The notes under the pieces: model-generated
What the model saw: only the letters and a program-made list of their open reading frames with translations
The model's database searches: none
What the model was told of the DNA's origin: nothing
Part shown: positions 15,364 through 23,770 of the stretch, in pieces
How the letters are laid out: each line of letters opens with the position of its first letter
Position numbering within the stretch: the first letter of the stretch is position 1
Made by a program: the position numbers and the translations under genes
Assembly (NCBI GenBank): GCA_031292215.1
Contig: JARLHO010000056.1
Coordinates: forward strand, 1 to 36,571
Source: Syntrophobacteraceae bacterium
GTDB lineage: Bacteria > Desulfobacterota > Syntrophobacteria > Syntrophobacterales > Syntrophobacteraceae
DNA: 36,571 nt
Direction: 5' to 3'

Positions 15364-18045
15364 TCATTGCAGGGCGAAATGGGGTGAGCGCAGGAATCGG
15401 CTTATCTGTTTGCTGTAGAGCTGCAAAGAAGCACGGCTATCAGGTCCCGGGAGCAACTGTTGTTCTTTTTCCTTATCCGCGCCGGCTGTCTTTATGATTA
15501 TATTTTTTTCCACATAAAGCCTGAGAGCGTTATCGAAGGTAATCTTCGAAACGCATTCGGGTCTTTCGACAAGTCCCAATTTGAGCGCCTTCTGGCCCAG
15601 GCTAAGGATCTTTTTAATGAAATCTTTTTCCGAGAAGCTGTTTTTCTGAAGATAGCGCACGCCGCGCAACACCAGCCAATAGCCTTCGAAATAATTCCTT
15701 AGCAGCCCGTGGAAGGCATGGAGAGCCCGAAGCCCCCTGTGGGCCAGGATAAACGGCTGATCGCCTTCCCCCACCCGGTGCAGGAAGTCGAGTTCCTCAA
15801 AGATATGGAGCACTCCGTCCACGAGCTTCTCATCACTTAGCTCGTTGTCGTAGACGAACTCGAATTTAAAGAAGTTTTTCATAAAAACCACATCTTCGAG
15901 CGTCTGGCTCACACTGAAGCGGAAGGTCTGCTGGGCAAGAACCGATGTCGCCACGTAGGCCGCGGGGAGCAAGAAGTGGATTATGTTGTTCTTGTAATAC
16001 TCAAGGGCCAGTCTTTTGCTGTCGTCAATCGTGAAGACTTCTTCCTCCAGATCGTCGTCTTCGTCCTTTAGCTTGCCGATGAGCTTGTTGCGCTCCATAT
16101 TGCGAAGCGAGTCCTGAAGGCCGGGGCCAAGGTTTTGCATAGTCTTGGAAAGGCCAACATCACGGGCGGCGATGAAATCGTGAAATGTCTGCGAGATTTC
16201 CAGAAACTCGGCCTTGGAGATGCCGTGGTGGGGCAGCGCCAGCATTGCGGCCGAAGCCAGGGCGAAAGGAGTCACCACCGATTCCTGGTTTATGCAGTTT
16301 ATGATCCGGTAAGCAAAATTACGGTACATCGCATGGCGGTCCTTGGGCGCCATTTTGCCAAGGCCGTAGTTGCAGCGCTCAAGGTATTGGCGAAGAGAAA
16401 TCGGTTCGGCAAACTTGATGTAGGCCCTTCCGTATCGCTTTCGCAGGAATCGGCGAACATTTACGAGTTGGCCGAGGTTTTCCTCCTGTTTGGGACTCCC
16501 GGTAATTTCCTTGAGATAGGATTCGGCCTCCGGGATGCGGTCATAGCAGATGGAGGTGGGCACAAAAACCAGATCGCTGCAATACCCCTCCTCGACCGCC
16601 TGAATGAGGATGGCCAGGAGTCCGAGCTTGGGCAAAACGAGCTTGCCCGTCCGGCTCCGCCCACCTTCTATAAAAAACTCTATGTTGTGGCCCAGTTGCA
16701 CCATAGTTTTTACGTAGAGCGCGAAGATCTCCGCGTAGAACTTCACATTGAAGGTGCGCCGTATAAAAAAGGCGCCTCCCATTCGAAAGATCGAACCCAG
16801 CGGCCAGAAGGCAAGGTTTTTTCCCGCCGCGATGAATGGGGCGTAGAGATTGTTGGAATAGAGCAACTGGGAGAGCAGAAGGTAATCCATGTGGCTCTTA
16901 TGACTGGGGATATAGACGAGCGTGTTGTTGCGGGCAGCCTTTTTGACCTTCTGGAGGCTTTCGGAATCGAGTTCGACTCCATCAAAGAGGTTGTTCCAGA
17001 CCCAGTTGAAAATCTTTGAGGCTATCTGAATAAAAGTCACATTGTAGTTGGCGGCAATTTCTTCGAGGTAGCCGTCGGCCTCCATGCGCACCTTCCATAT
17101 TTCATGGGAACCGGACCGGGCGCGCCTCTCCATCATGGCCACGATCTTTGGATGGTGAAGGATTATCTCCTTCATCTCGAGTTTACTCTTGATAATCGGG
17201 CCGACCACGGCCCGTTTGATCTCGTCTACCGAATCGATGAGGCTGCGCCGCAGTTCAAAAATCTGCTTTCGCCTCGGCCAGAGTTCCTCGGAGAGCTCTG
17301 GCAGAATTTCGGTAACGTTTAGGGGCTCCCCGGTTTCGATCACCGCATAGGGATTTCCCCTGATAAAAGAAATCAACTTGCGCACAAATCCGAAATGTTT
17401 CCTCTGCCCCAGAAACATCTCAAAGGGCGCCCAACGATGGCGTCCCTCGGGACGCCTGTTGTAGAGCAAAACGACAGGAACGATAAAAATGGGCCTCTCG
17501 CAAGTTTTCTGGATCTCTATCAGGTGCTCGAGCGGATCGTTTCCCACGTGGACCGTACTGCGATAATAGCCCCGCTTGCCGACGAGGGAAAAAAGACCCG
17601 AGCAGCCTTCCTTTATCTTCTCGGCATAGTAGCCCCCGGTGTACGGGTCGGGGAAACAGCCCTGCCGCAGGAGGTGCACGAAGTTGCGAATAATGGTTTT
17701 TAGCGCATACCACCGAGGCTGCCAGGGATAGGGACGCTGGTCGAACATGAATACCGGCGAGGGCAGACCCAATTGATTAAGTCTCATACTGATATAGACA
17801 AAGTCGATCTGCGAGGGCTCTTTGATGGTATAGACAATGCTCCCCTTGCCGTAGAGTTGCCGCAGCGACTCCTGGCGGTCCTCGGGGATAGTCACGTGGC
17901 GCACCATCCGCTCGAACCATTTCTGCAGGGGAAACCGAGGTTTTACATTTATTGAAAACCCGTAGGAGTCCCTGCGAAACGACTCGGAACCTTTGGTTCC
18001 TCTATGTTTTAGCCATGCAATCACGATATGGTAATCTTCCTCCAT
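15364..18045 (-). CDS. plsB: glycerol-3-phosphate acyltransferase (PlsB type)
   Basis: This membrane-bound enzyme transfers an acyl chain to sn-glycerol-3-phosphate, the first step of phospholipid synthesis. The 893-aa protein has all four acyltransferase blocks: the catalytic HKSHMD (HX4D, H382 and D387), GGAFFIRR (423-430), EGGRSRTGK (460-468) and VPTSICYDRI (495-504). It is longer than E. coli PlsB (807 aa), with a basic N-terminal extension and a C-terminal region containing an acidic DEDDDLEEE run. No clear ribosome site precedes the ATG, so the exact start is uncertain. It lies 73 bp downstream of the ampG-like gene on the same strand and may be co-transcribed with it. Confidence 0.93.
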   Translation of the reverse strand: MEEDYHIVIAWLKHRGTKGSESFRRDSYGFSINVKPRFPLQKWFERMVRHVTIPEDRQESLRQLYGKGSIVYTIKEPSQIDFVYISMRLNQLGLPSPVFMFDQRPYPWQPRWYALKTIIRNFVHLLRQGCFPDPYTGGYYAEKIKEGCSGLFSLVGKRGYYRSTVHVGNDPLEHLIEIQKTCERPIFIVPVVLLYNRRPEGRHRWAPFEMFLGQRKHFGFVRKLISFIRGNPYAVIETGEPLNVTEILPELSEELWPRRKQIFELRRSLIDSVDEIKRAVVGPIIKSKLEMKEIILHHPKIVAMMERRARSGSHEIWKVRMEADGYLEEIAANYNVTFIQIASKIFNWVWNNLFDGVELDSESLQKVKKAARNNTLVYIPSHKSHMDYLLLSQLLYSNNLYAPFIAAGKNLAFWPLGSIFRMGGAFFIRRTFNVKFYAEIFALYVKTMVQLGHNIEFFIEGGRSRTGKLVLPKLGLLAILIQAVEEGYCSDLVFVPTSICYDRIPEAESYLKEITGSPKQEENLGQLVNVRRFLRKRYGRAYIKFAEPISLRQYLERCNYGLGKMAPKDRHAMYRNFAYRIINCINQESVVTPFALASAAMLALPHHGISKAEFLEISQTFHDFIAARDVGLSKTMQNLGPGLQDSLRNMERNKLIGKLKDEDDDLEEEVFTIDDSKRLALEYYKNNIIHFLLPAAYVATSVLAQQTFRFSVSQTLEDVVFMKNFFKFEFVYDNELSDEKLVDGVLHIFEELDFLHRVGEGDQPFILAHRGLRALHAFHGLLRNYFEGYWLVLRGVRYLQKNSFSEKDFIKKILSLGQKALKLGLVERPECVSKITFDNALRLYVEKNIIIKTAGADKEKEQQLLPGPDSRASLQLYSKQISRFLRSPHFALQ

Positions 18046-18118
18046 GTGGAAGGATATAAACTATGGAGAGTATCAAAAATAGGGTTTAAAAACCAAGTTA
18101 TTTCTAGCGCGGGGGTGC

Positions 18119-19369
18119 TTATACGCCGTCGGTTGCAACCGCCCTTCCGCCGCCGTTCCATGGGGCAAACCGGGTAAGGAGCACAAGGCCCGGGATGGCG
18201 GCAAAAACGGAAAGCGAGAAAAAACCGGTCCACCCCAGCGCCTGCGCGGCGGCCCCCATGGGAGCTCCCGCAACGACCCTGCCAACGGCCATAAAGCTTG
18301 TCAAAAGCGCATATTGGGTGGCCGTAAAACGCTTGTCGCAAAGACTCATAAGAAAGGCGGTAAACGCCGCATCCCCCATCCCGCCGCATATGTTTTCGAT
18401 CCCTATCGCCACCATAAGGGCCGGGAAGCTTTTCCCGATAATCGAGAGCGCAGCCAGCGAAAAATTAGACAGCCCCTGCGCGCAGCCAAATACCCAAAGC
18501 GAGCGGTTTATGCCGATTTCCGATATGATGGTTCCTCCAACCAATGTTCCGACAATCGTACTGATAAGGCCGAAGACCTTGTTCACCATGCCAACGTCTG
18601 AGCGACTGAAACCGATGTTTAATAAAAAGGGCATCGTCATGGCGCCGGCCATGACGTTTCCCAGTTTGTAAATCAGTATGAAAAAGAGCATCTCGACTGC
18701 CCCCGAGCGCTTAAAGTAGCTCAAAAGCGGCCCCCATACAGCTTCTTTTAAGCTTTTGGGGGGCTCGACCCTTACCTCGGGCTCCGGGGCCAGGAACGTA
18801 AAGCAGGTGCTCATAAGCATTACAGCGGCCATTACGCAATAAACGGAACGCCACGGCATGTGATCGGACAAAATGAGCGCAGCCGCTCCGGAAACGAGCA
18901 TGGCCAACCGGTAGCCCACAGCCCCGGCCGCAGCCCCCGGTCCCAATTCGTTTTTTCGAAGGACATCGGTTCGGTAGGCATCGATAACTATATCCTGGCT
19001 GGCGCTAAGAAAGGCCGTGACCATGGCCGCAAAAGCCACCAGGAAAGGCAGCGAAACCGGGTGGCACCGGCCGAGCAAAAAGATGGAAAGCGCGAGCAGC
19101 ACTTGAATGGAGACGATCCACCCTCGCCTCCTTCCAAGCCATGGCGGCGTGAACCTATCCAGGAAAGGCGACCAGAAAACCTTGAGCGCATAGGGCAAGC
19201 CCACCAGGGAAAACATGCCTATTACGCCCAGGTTGACTTTTTCCGTCACGAGCCAGGCCTGAAGCGTCGAAGCTGTCAGCGCCAGGGGAAGCCCGGATGA
19301 AAACCCCAGACCTACCAGGCACAAGACCCGTCTGTTGCCGTAATTTCCGATCAAGTCGCCTGTTTTCAA
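18119..19369 (-). CDS. ampG: AmpG-like MFS muropeptide permease
   Basis: The protein is a multi-pass inner-membrane MFS transporter with the AmpG opening LGFSSGLPLALTASTLQAWL followed by a VGLPYALKVFWSPFLDRF segment, and SQDIVIDAYRTDVL in the TM4-5 region, all typical of AmpG. These permeases import anhydro-muropeptides for cell-wall recycling. The frame is open as far as an ATG at 19531, but the extra 54 residues do not look like family sequence. A TTG at 19369, preceded by AAAAGG at about 8 nt, gives a 416-aa protein starting just before the first helix, and is my choice; the GTG at about 19423 is an alternative. Beta-lactamase or other recycling genes are not nearby. Substrate is inferred from family only. 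Confidence 0.82.
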   Translation of the reverse strand: MKTGDLIGNYGNRRVLCLVGLGFSSGLPLALTASTLQAWLVTEKVNLGVIGMFSLVGLPYALKVFWSPFLDRFTPPWLGRRRGWIVSIQVLLALSIFLLGRCHPVSLPFLVAFAAMVTAFLSASQDIVIDAYRTDVLRKNELGPGAAAGAVGYRLAMLVSGAAALILSDHMPWRSVYCVMAAVMLMSTCFTFLAPEPEVRVEPPKSLKEAVWGPLLSYFKRSGAVEMLFFILIYKLGNVMAGAMTMPFLLNIGFSRSDVGMVNKVFGLISTIVGTLVGGTIISEIGINRSLWVFGCAQGLSNFSLAALSIIGKSFPALMVAIGIENICGGMGDAAFTAFLMSLCDKRFTATQYALLTSFMAVGRVVAGAPMGAAAQALGWTGFFSLSVFAAIPGLVLLTRFAPWNGGGRAVATDGV

Positions 19370-19530
19370 TTCCGTGGCCTTTTTCGATTCCGAATCTTGG
19401 CAATTTATCTGATATGAGCGCACGGAACAATCAAAATCGAGGAAGAAGCCGGGAGCAGGGAGTGTGAAGCAAAAAGAGGTTTTATCCCGAGGTCCTTTAG
19501 GAGGAAATGCAGAGGGAAGGGGGCAGGACA

Positions 19531-19651
19531 TGCTCCCCGCTCCTGCTCCCGCTCCCGCTCCCGCTCCTGCTCCCGCTCCCTGCTCCCGCTCCCCGCTCCC
19601 TGCTTCCCGCTTCCCGCTTCCCGCTTCCCGCTTCCCGCTCCCCGCTCCCTC
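19531..19651. repeat. low-complexity CTCCCG / TTCCCGC tract with G-quadruplex potential
   Basis: The first half is built of CTCCCG/CTCCTG hexamers and the second contains at least five tandem TTCCCGC heptamers. On the reverse strand this becomes a long series of GGG runs with 3-4 nt spacers, which can form G-quadruplexes. It lies between the divergent ampG-like and kamA genes. A similar but decayed stretch occurs at 8271-8305 in the lptE N-terminal codons, and fragments (GGGAGCAGGGAG) at about 19450-19465. Confidence 0.85.
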
Positions 19652-19725
19652 CTAAATATCGGTTTACCTCGGCGAGAAGTCATGTTTAATGTAGCTCTTC
19701 GACGCCTTTTTCTACTGGAGAATGC

Positions 19726-20775
19726 ATGCTTTCGCTAGACGAGTTCGCAAAAAAATGGAAAATCGACCCCGCTCCTCTTAAGACCGTTGCCGGCCGCTAC
19801 CCGTTCAAGCTAAATCCCTACTTCGAAGGGCTTATTCGGAATAAAGACGATGCCCTATGGAAACAGGCGATCCCCGATGCCCGGGAGATATCCGATCTTT
19901 CGGGCTTTGAGGACCCGCTTTCCGAAGAAGGCCTCTCGCCCGTACCCGACCTTGTCCACAGGTACCCCAACCGCGTCTTGTGGCTTGTGAGCAACCGGTG
20001 CGCCCTGCATTGCAGGTTTTGCACCCGCAAAAGAAGATGGGCCGGGGACGGGTCGCCCGAAAATCCTGTGGACCTAAAACCGGCCCTGGACTACATCGCC
20101 CGGCATGAGCAAATCGTGGATGTGCTCCTTTCGGGCGGCGACCCTCTTCTACTCCCCGAGGAGCGTCTCCATGAAATCTTAAGAAAGCTCCGGGAAATAG
20201 AACATGTGCAAATAATAAGGATCGGAAGCCGTGTTCCATGCGCCCTGCCCGGCGCAATTACTCCTCGCCTGGCGACGATGCTCGCAAAGTTTCACCCGCT
20301 CTTCATAAATATTCATTTCAACCATCCCGCCGAGGTTACCGCCCAATCCGCACAGGCCTGTTCGATCCTCGCAAACGCAGGCATACCCCTCGGGAGCCAG
20401 ACCGTTCTCCTGCGCGGCGTAAACGATTCGGAAACCCTCCTTGCGCAACTCTTTCACAAGCTGCTCTCTATCCGCGTACGGCCCTATTACCTGATGCAAA
20501 TGGACCTTACGGCAGGCACCGCCCACTTTCGCACCCCTGTTAGCACCGGGCTAAAGCTCCTTCGCATGCTTCGAAATCGGATTTCCGGGCCCGCGATGCC
20601 CCATTTCGTGATCGATCTGCCCGGAGGGCGGGGAAAAGTGCCCCTCCTGCCCAACACGGTCCGGGAGATAAACGACAAGGAGATGATTGTCCAAAACTAT
20701 ACGGGGGAGTCCTGTGTCTACCCGCTGCTGGACGGAGAGGATGAGGCGCTTAGAGTCGAATTGGCCAACCGGTGA
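19726..20775 (+). CDS. KamA-family radical SAM aminomutase (lysine 2,3-aminomutase-like, short form)
   Basis: The 349-aa protein has the radical SAM motif C92-x3-C96-x2-C99 (CALHCRFCTRKR), DVLLSGGDPLLL, and the PLP-lysine motif DLPGGRGK with K304. Asp260 in MDLTAGTAHFRTPVSTG and Asp297 match the two aspartates that hold substrate lysine in clostridial lysine 2,3-aminomutase, so a lysine-to-beta-lysine reaction is plausible. EpmB-type enzymes lack the HFRTPVS and DxPGG segments, which argues against that assignment. The protein is shorter than the 416-aa clostridial enzyme and lacks its C-terminal Cys-rich zinc tail. The start is an ATG with GGAGA about 5 nt upstream. No beta-lysine acetyltransferase or efp is adjacent. 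A decayed second copy of its 3' end lies at 23331-23721. Confidence 0.85.
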   Translation: MLSLDEFAKKWKIDPAPLKTVAGRYPFKLNPYFEGLIRNKDDALWKQAIPDAREISDLSGFEDPLSEEGLSPVPDLVHRYPNRVLWLVSNRCALHCRFCTRKRRWAGDGSPENPVDLKPALDYIARHEQIVDVLLSGGDPLLLPEERLHEILRKLREIEHVQIIRIGSRVPCALPGAITPRLATMLAKFHPLFINIHFNHPAEVTAQSAQACSILANAGIPLGSQTVLLRGVNDSETLLAQLFHKLLSIRVRPYYLMQMDLTAGTAHFRTPVSTGLKLLRMLRNRISGPAMPHFVIDLPGGRGKVPLLPNTVREINDKEMIVQNYTGESCVYPLLDGEDEALRVELANR

Positions 20776-20798
20776 GGGGCAAGGGGAGCGAGCCTGGC

Positions 20799-20840
20799 GC
20801 TACGGATGGGCGAAAGCAGAAGCCTTCGCCCATCCGTAGC
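20799..20840. terminator. 16-bp perfect hairpin between the convergent kamA and chemoreceptor genes
   Basis: GCTACGGATGGGCGAA (20799-20814) pairs without mismatch with 20825-20840 around a 10-nt loop. It lies 24 bp after the kamA stop and 32 bp after the reverse-strand chemoreceptor stop. Neither side has a T-run, so it may be a bidirectional structural terminator or an RNA end-stabilising hairpin. Confidence 0.6.
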
Positions 20841-20872
20841 TAACGATAACCTCACGCGTAACCCTTACGGAT

Positions 20873-22834
20873 TTAAAAATTCTGGAGTTCATCGGCATCT
20901 AGCGCCATCACCTTCTCCCGGCGCTTTTCCGCGTCCGTCCCACCTACGTTTCTGCCGTTTCCGGTAAGCTTTGGGCTAACGCCTTTTTGCACGTGGCGCG
21001 TTGGCCGACAAACGGCAGCTTTTTTTTGTGGCGTGTCCGTATCGTTATTGCTTTTTTCTGTTCCGGAATTGCCCGAAGCGCCCACCAGGGCTCTTAGAGC
21101 GTCCACAATTCCCACCACCCGGGCGGCCTGGACGTCCATTTCCGCCGAGGCCGATGCAGTTTCTTCGGCGCCCGCCGAATTATGCTGCACAACCTCGTCC
21201 ATTTCGCTCACAGCCTGGCTGATCTGCTCTATGCCCTGCGCCTGCTCAAGGGAGGCCGCCGAGATCTCGCCTATCAGTTCGCCGGTTTTCCCCACCCCTT
21301 CGGTAACCTCGTGGAATTCCCTTCCGACTTGTTCCACCAGGCCCGATCCCTTCCTGATTTTATGAACGGCGCCTTCGATAAGCGAGGCTGTATTTTTCGA
21401 CGCCTCCGCCGCCCGCATCGCGAGGGTTCTGACTTCATCGGCAACCACGGCAAAGCCGGCGCCGACTTCTCCTGCGCGCGCCGCCTCGACCGCTGCGTTC
21501 AATGCCAGCAGATTGGTCTGAAACGCTATTTCATCAATGGTCTTTATGATTTTGGAAGTCTTTTCGCTAGCCGAAGATATCTCTTTCATCGAGAGGGTAA
21601 GCTCATCCATGGACTGACCGGAGCGAGCAACCGTCTCTTTGGTCTTTTTCATCAACTGATTGGCCTCACCGGCATTATTGGCGTTCTGTTTGATCATCGA
21701 AGATATCTGCTCAAGGGATGCGGAGGTCTCTTCAATGGCGGCCGCCTGCTCGGATGCGCCCTCCGCCAAGAGCCGACTAGAGGATGCCAGTTCCAAAGCG
21801 ACGCAAGATACGCCCTCCGAAGCATTGGAGAGTTTTTTTGTCAAACGGGTCACAGGCCTCGAAATACTTCGCCCTATTGCTATCGACACCCCGGTTATAC
21901 CCAGGGTGAGGATCAACAGCAGCACGAATTCCGTCGATATTTGGCGCACGACGCCGGATTTGATACGCGCGGTAGCCCCGTTTATGATTGCAAGTTCCTT
22001 TTGCTTCAGCGCCCGCACTACGTCGATTTGCTCCGTGCCATTGCGGAAGAAGACCTTGGGATCGATCCCGTAGCTGCCTTTGGCCGAATTTTTCAGGACA
22101 ATGTCAAGAGCGTTGAAAACAGCAACACATCCTGGACTTTTCGGAAAAGAGCGGATTTTTTCCTTCATGTCCCGGCCAACACTAAGGGCCGGAGATTCGA
22201 TACTTGAGCAGGCGCGCGATTTGAAATCCAAAACGCTTTGCACCTCCCGAAAGGAGATGGGACCGTTGGTTGCGAGAATACCGCTCAACGTGCCTCTTAG
22301 TTTAGCCAAATTTTCGCAAACGTTTTCAAAAAGGGCCACGTCCGCCATTAATTTGCCTATTCCCCCCGTGGTTTTCGCATTTACGCCCGCAGTTTCGGTG
22401 GCCAGAACAGCCCCGATAAGATGGGTATAGTCCTGGAAGCATTGCGCCGGGACAACCTTGCCGTCGACACCCTCACGCAGCCGGTCCAGTCGGGACAACG
22501 CCCGACGCGCCCCCTCGCTTGACTTGGCCGATATTTTCGCCCGGTCAAGACTTTTTAGAAAGGTTGCCCGAGCGGAGTCGGTTTTACTCCGTTGTTGGGT
22601 CATTTTCGACTGATCGCCGACTCCTGTGAGAAACAAAGAAGAATTTCCGCGCTCTTCCTGAAGAGCCGAAACAAGGGCTGAAGCGGAGTTGATTAGCCCC
22701 ACATTCGACGCCATCCTGTTGGTTGCCTGCAAAACCCTCCATTCCTTTACAATCATAAAGGATGCAGAGACGATAAAAACGGCGATGGGAATAAAAGCCA
22801 ACGTTGCGATTTTTCGATTTATAGTAAGATTCAC
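20873..22834 (-). CDS. methyl-accepting chemotaxis protein with NIT sensor domain
   Basis: The 653-aa chemoreceptor has TM1 at about 10-29, a periplasmic NIT (nitrate/nitrite-sensing type) domain starting at [20 protein letters not shown] (residues 52-71), TM2 at about 303-321, a short HAMP-like linker and a complete cytoplasmic signalling domain with the hairpin tip [21 protein letters not shown] (about 440-460). After the coiled coil comes a basic, disordered tail of some 70 residues ending DELQNF. NIT domains sense small anions in some proteins, but the ligand is not known here. The start is a GTG with GAGGG about 10 nt upstream, next to a TTGAG-CTCAA mini-hairpin. No che genes are nearby, so it is an orphan receptor. 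kamA-derived sequence lies on both sides. Confidence 0.9.
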   Translation of the reverse strand: MNLTINRKIATLAFIPIAVFIVSASFMIVKEWRVLQATNRMASNVGLINSASALVSALQEERGNSSLFLTGVGDQSKMTQQRSKTDSARATFLKSLDRAKISAKSSEGARRALSRLDRLREGVDGKVVPAQCFQDYTHLIGAVLATETAGVNAKTTGGIGKLMADVALFENVCENLAKLRGTLSGILATNGPISFREVQSVLDFKSRACSSIESPALSVGRDMKEKIRSFPKSPGCVAVFNALDIVLKNSAKGSYGIDPKVFFRNGTEQIDVVRALKQKELAIINGATARIKSGVVRQISTEFVLLLILTLGITGVSIAIGRSISRPVTRLTKKLSNASEGVSCVALELASSSRLLAEGASEQAAAIEETSASLEQISSMIKQNANNAGEANQLMKKTKETVARSGQSMDELTLSMKEISSASEKTSKIIKTIDEIAFQTNLLALNAAVEAARAGEVGAGFAVVADEVRTLAMRAAEASKNTASLIEGAVHKIRKGSGLVEQVGREFHEVTEGVGKTGELIGEISAASLEQAQGIEQISQAVSEMDEVVQHNSAGAEETASASAEMDVQAARVVGIVDALRALVGASGNSGTEKSNNDTDTPQKKAAVCRPTRHVQKGVSPKLTGNGRNVGGTDAEKRREKVMALDADELQNF

Positions 22835-23770
22835 TTGAGTTTTCCCTCAATTCCCCAAGCCGGGGGACCCGGGCAGGGCGATGATACTGGGGCACACAGC
22901 CGTTTTTTTTCGCACCGGGGTCCAGGATCTTGCCCATAAGAGCGTAGAAAATCAGTGCATTGCGCTAAGGATTAAACCTCTGCGCCCCGTTCAAGGCTTC
23001 CGGATCGACCTTGAACTTTGTACCTTTTAAGCAACTTGGCTTTGCCTCGATTTGTCAGGCCTGGAGGGACAGGTGAAAAGAACTTGAATACTACCGGGAG
23101 CCTGGTCTGCAAATCGTATCCGGACGATTATTTTGAATTATCGGCATTTACTGGTTACTACTTGAGCATAAATTGCATATTCTGCCGGATGGTTAGCCCG
23201 GGCAAGACCCGGCACAGGCTGGGGGGGGGGCCATTTACAAGCTGCATACTTACCCAATCCGGCCCTGCGCTTTAGAGTCGTCTCACGCCTGCCTGCCTTA
23301 GACCTGGCCGCCCAAACGCCAAATACCGGGGGGAAAACGCCCCTCTCCCCAACACGATCCGGAAGATAAAAGACAAGCAGGCGCAACGAGTCATTCATAG
23401 TCACACTAGACTCTGTAGCACCTCTTCCGATGGAGATTCACAATGTGATGTTGGGAATTGATCGCAAATTTTGGGCAGGAGCATGATCCGGATGATCCGG
23501 ACCGATTCAAATTGAACGATGCCGAAAAACGAGCCTTGGATCTATGTTCGCTCGCACTACTCTTCAAATCCTCCATAGGACTGAGCTCGATCTCTGGTGA
23601 GAACGGAATCCGGGTGAGGCAAGATCAGGACAATCCGAGGCTGGAGGCTGGCGTCGGGAAGTCTCTACCCGTTTCTCGACCGAGAGGATGAAGCGCTTAG
23701 AGCCGCGAAGTGGATAAGCGGTAAAAAGCGGCAGGGGGCTAATTTCACAGGCAAGCGGGGCCGCCCCGGA
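22835..23770. other. 936-bp gene-poor interval with kamA relic
   Basis: Between the chemoreceptor and hybrid-kinase genes there is no convincing intact gene. The forward frame at 23018-23275 contains a lone INCIFC motif after a YPDDYFEL segment, loosely like the radical SAM region of kamA. The frame at 23458-23691 has no recognisable family. The right part (23331-23721) contains two blocks closely matching the kamA 3' end. The left part carries the upstream region of the chemoreceptor gene, where no clear sigma-70 or sigma-28 promoter was seen. Confidence 0.6.
23331..23721 (+). pseudogene. decayed kamA 3'-end duplicate, interrupted
   Basis: Block A (23331-23380) aligns with kamA 20631-20682, the PLP-lysine region, with about 43 of 51 positions identical but two single-base deletions that break the frame. 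Block B (23656-23721) aligns with kamA 20705-20775, the last codons; within its core 38 of 45 bases match, including GAGAGGATGA and GCGCTTAGAG. About 275 bp separate the blocks where kamA has about 22, so there is an insertion or rearrangement. The copy cannot encode a working protein. A weaker trace of the Cys motif may lie near 23155-23185. It points to a former second kamA or a segmental duplication around the chemoreceptor gene. Confidence 0.8.

Noticed and set aside
19370-19531. 54-residue N-terminal extension of the AmpG-like protein
   Set aside because: It has no family-like sequence; a TTG with a good ribosome site sits just before the first helix.
19464-19689. Overlapping forward frames across the repeat tract
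   Set aside because: Their products are Pro/Ala/Leu repeats produced by the CTCCCG sequence, without ribosome sites.
21182-22207. Long forward frame opposite the chemoreceptor gene
   Set aside because: It is a shadow of the Ala/Glu-rich coding strand; no ribosome site and no family features.
23018-23275. 85-codon forward frame with CIFC motif
   Set aside because: It has no full CxxxCxxC motif and no homologous length; treated as a possible trace of the kamA relic, not a gene.
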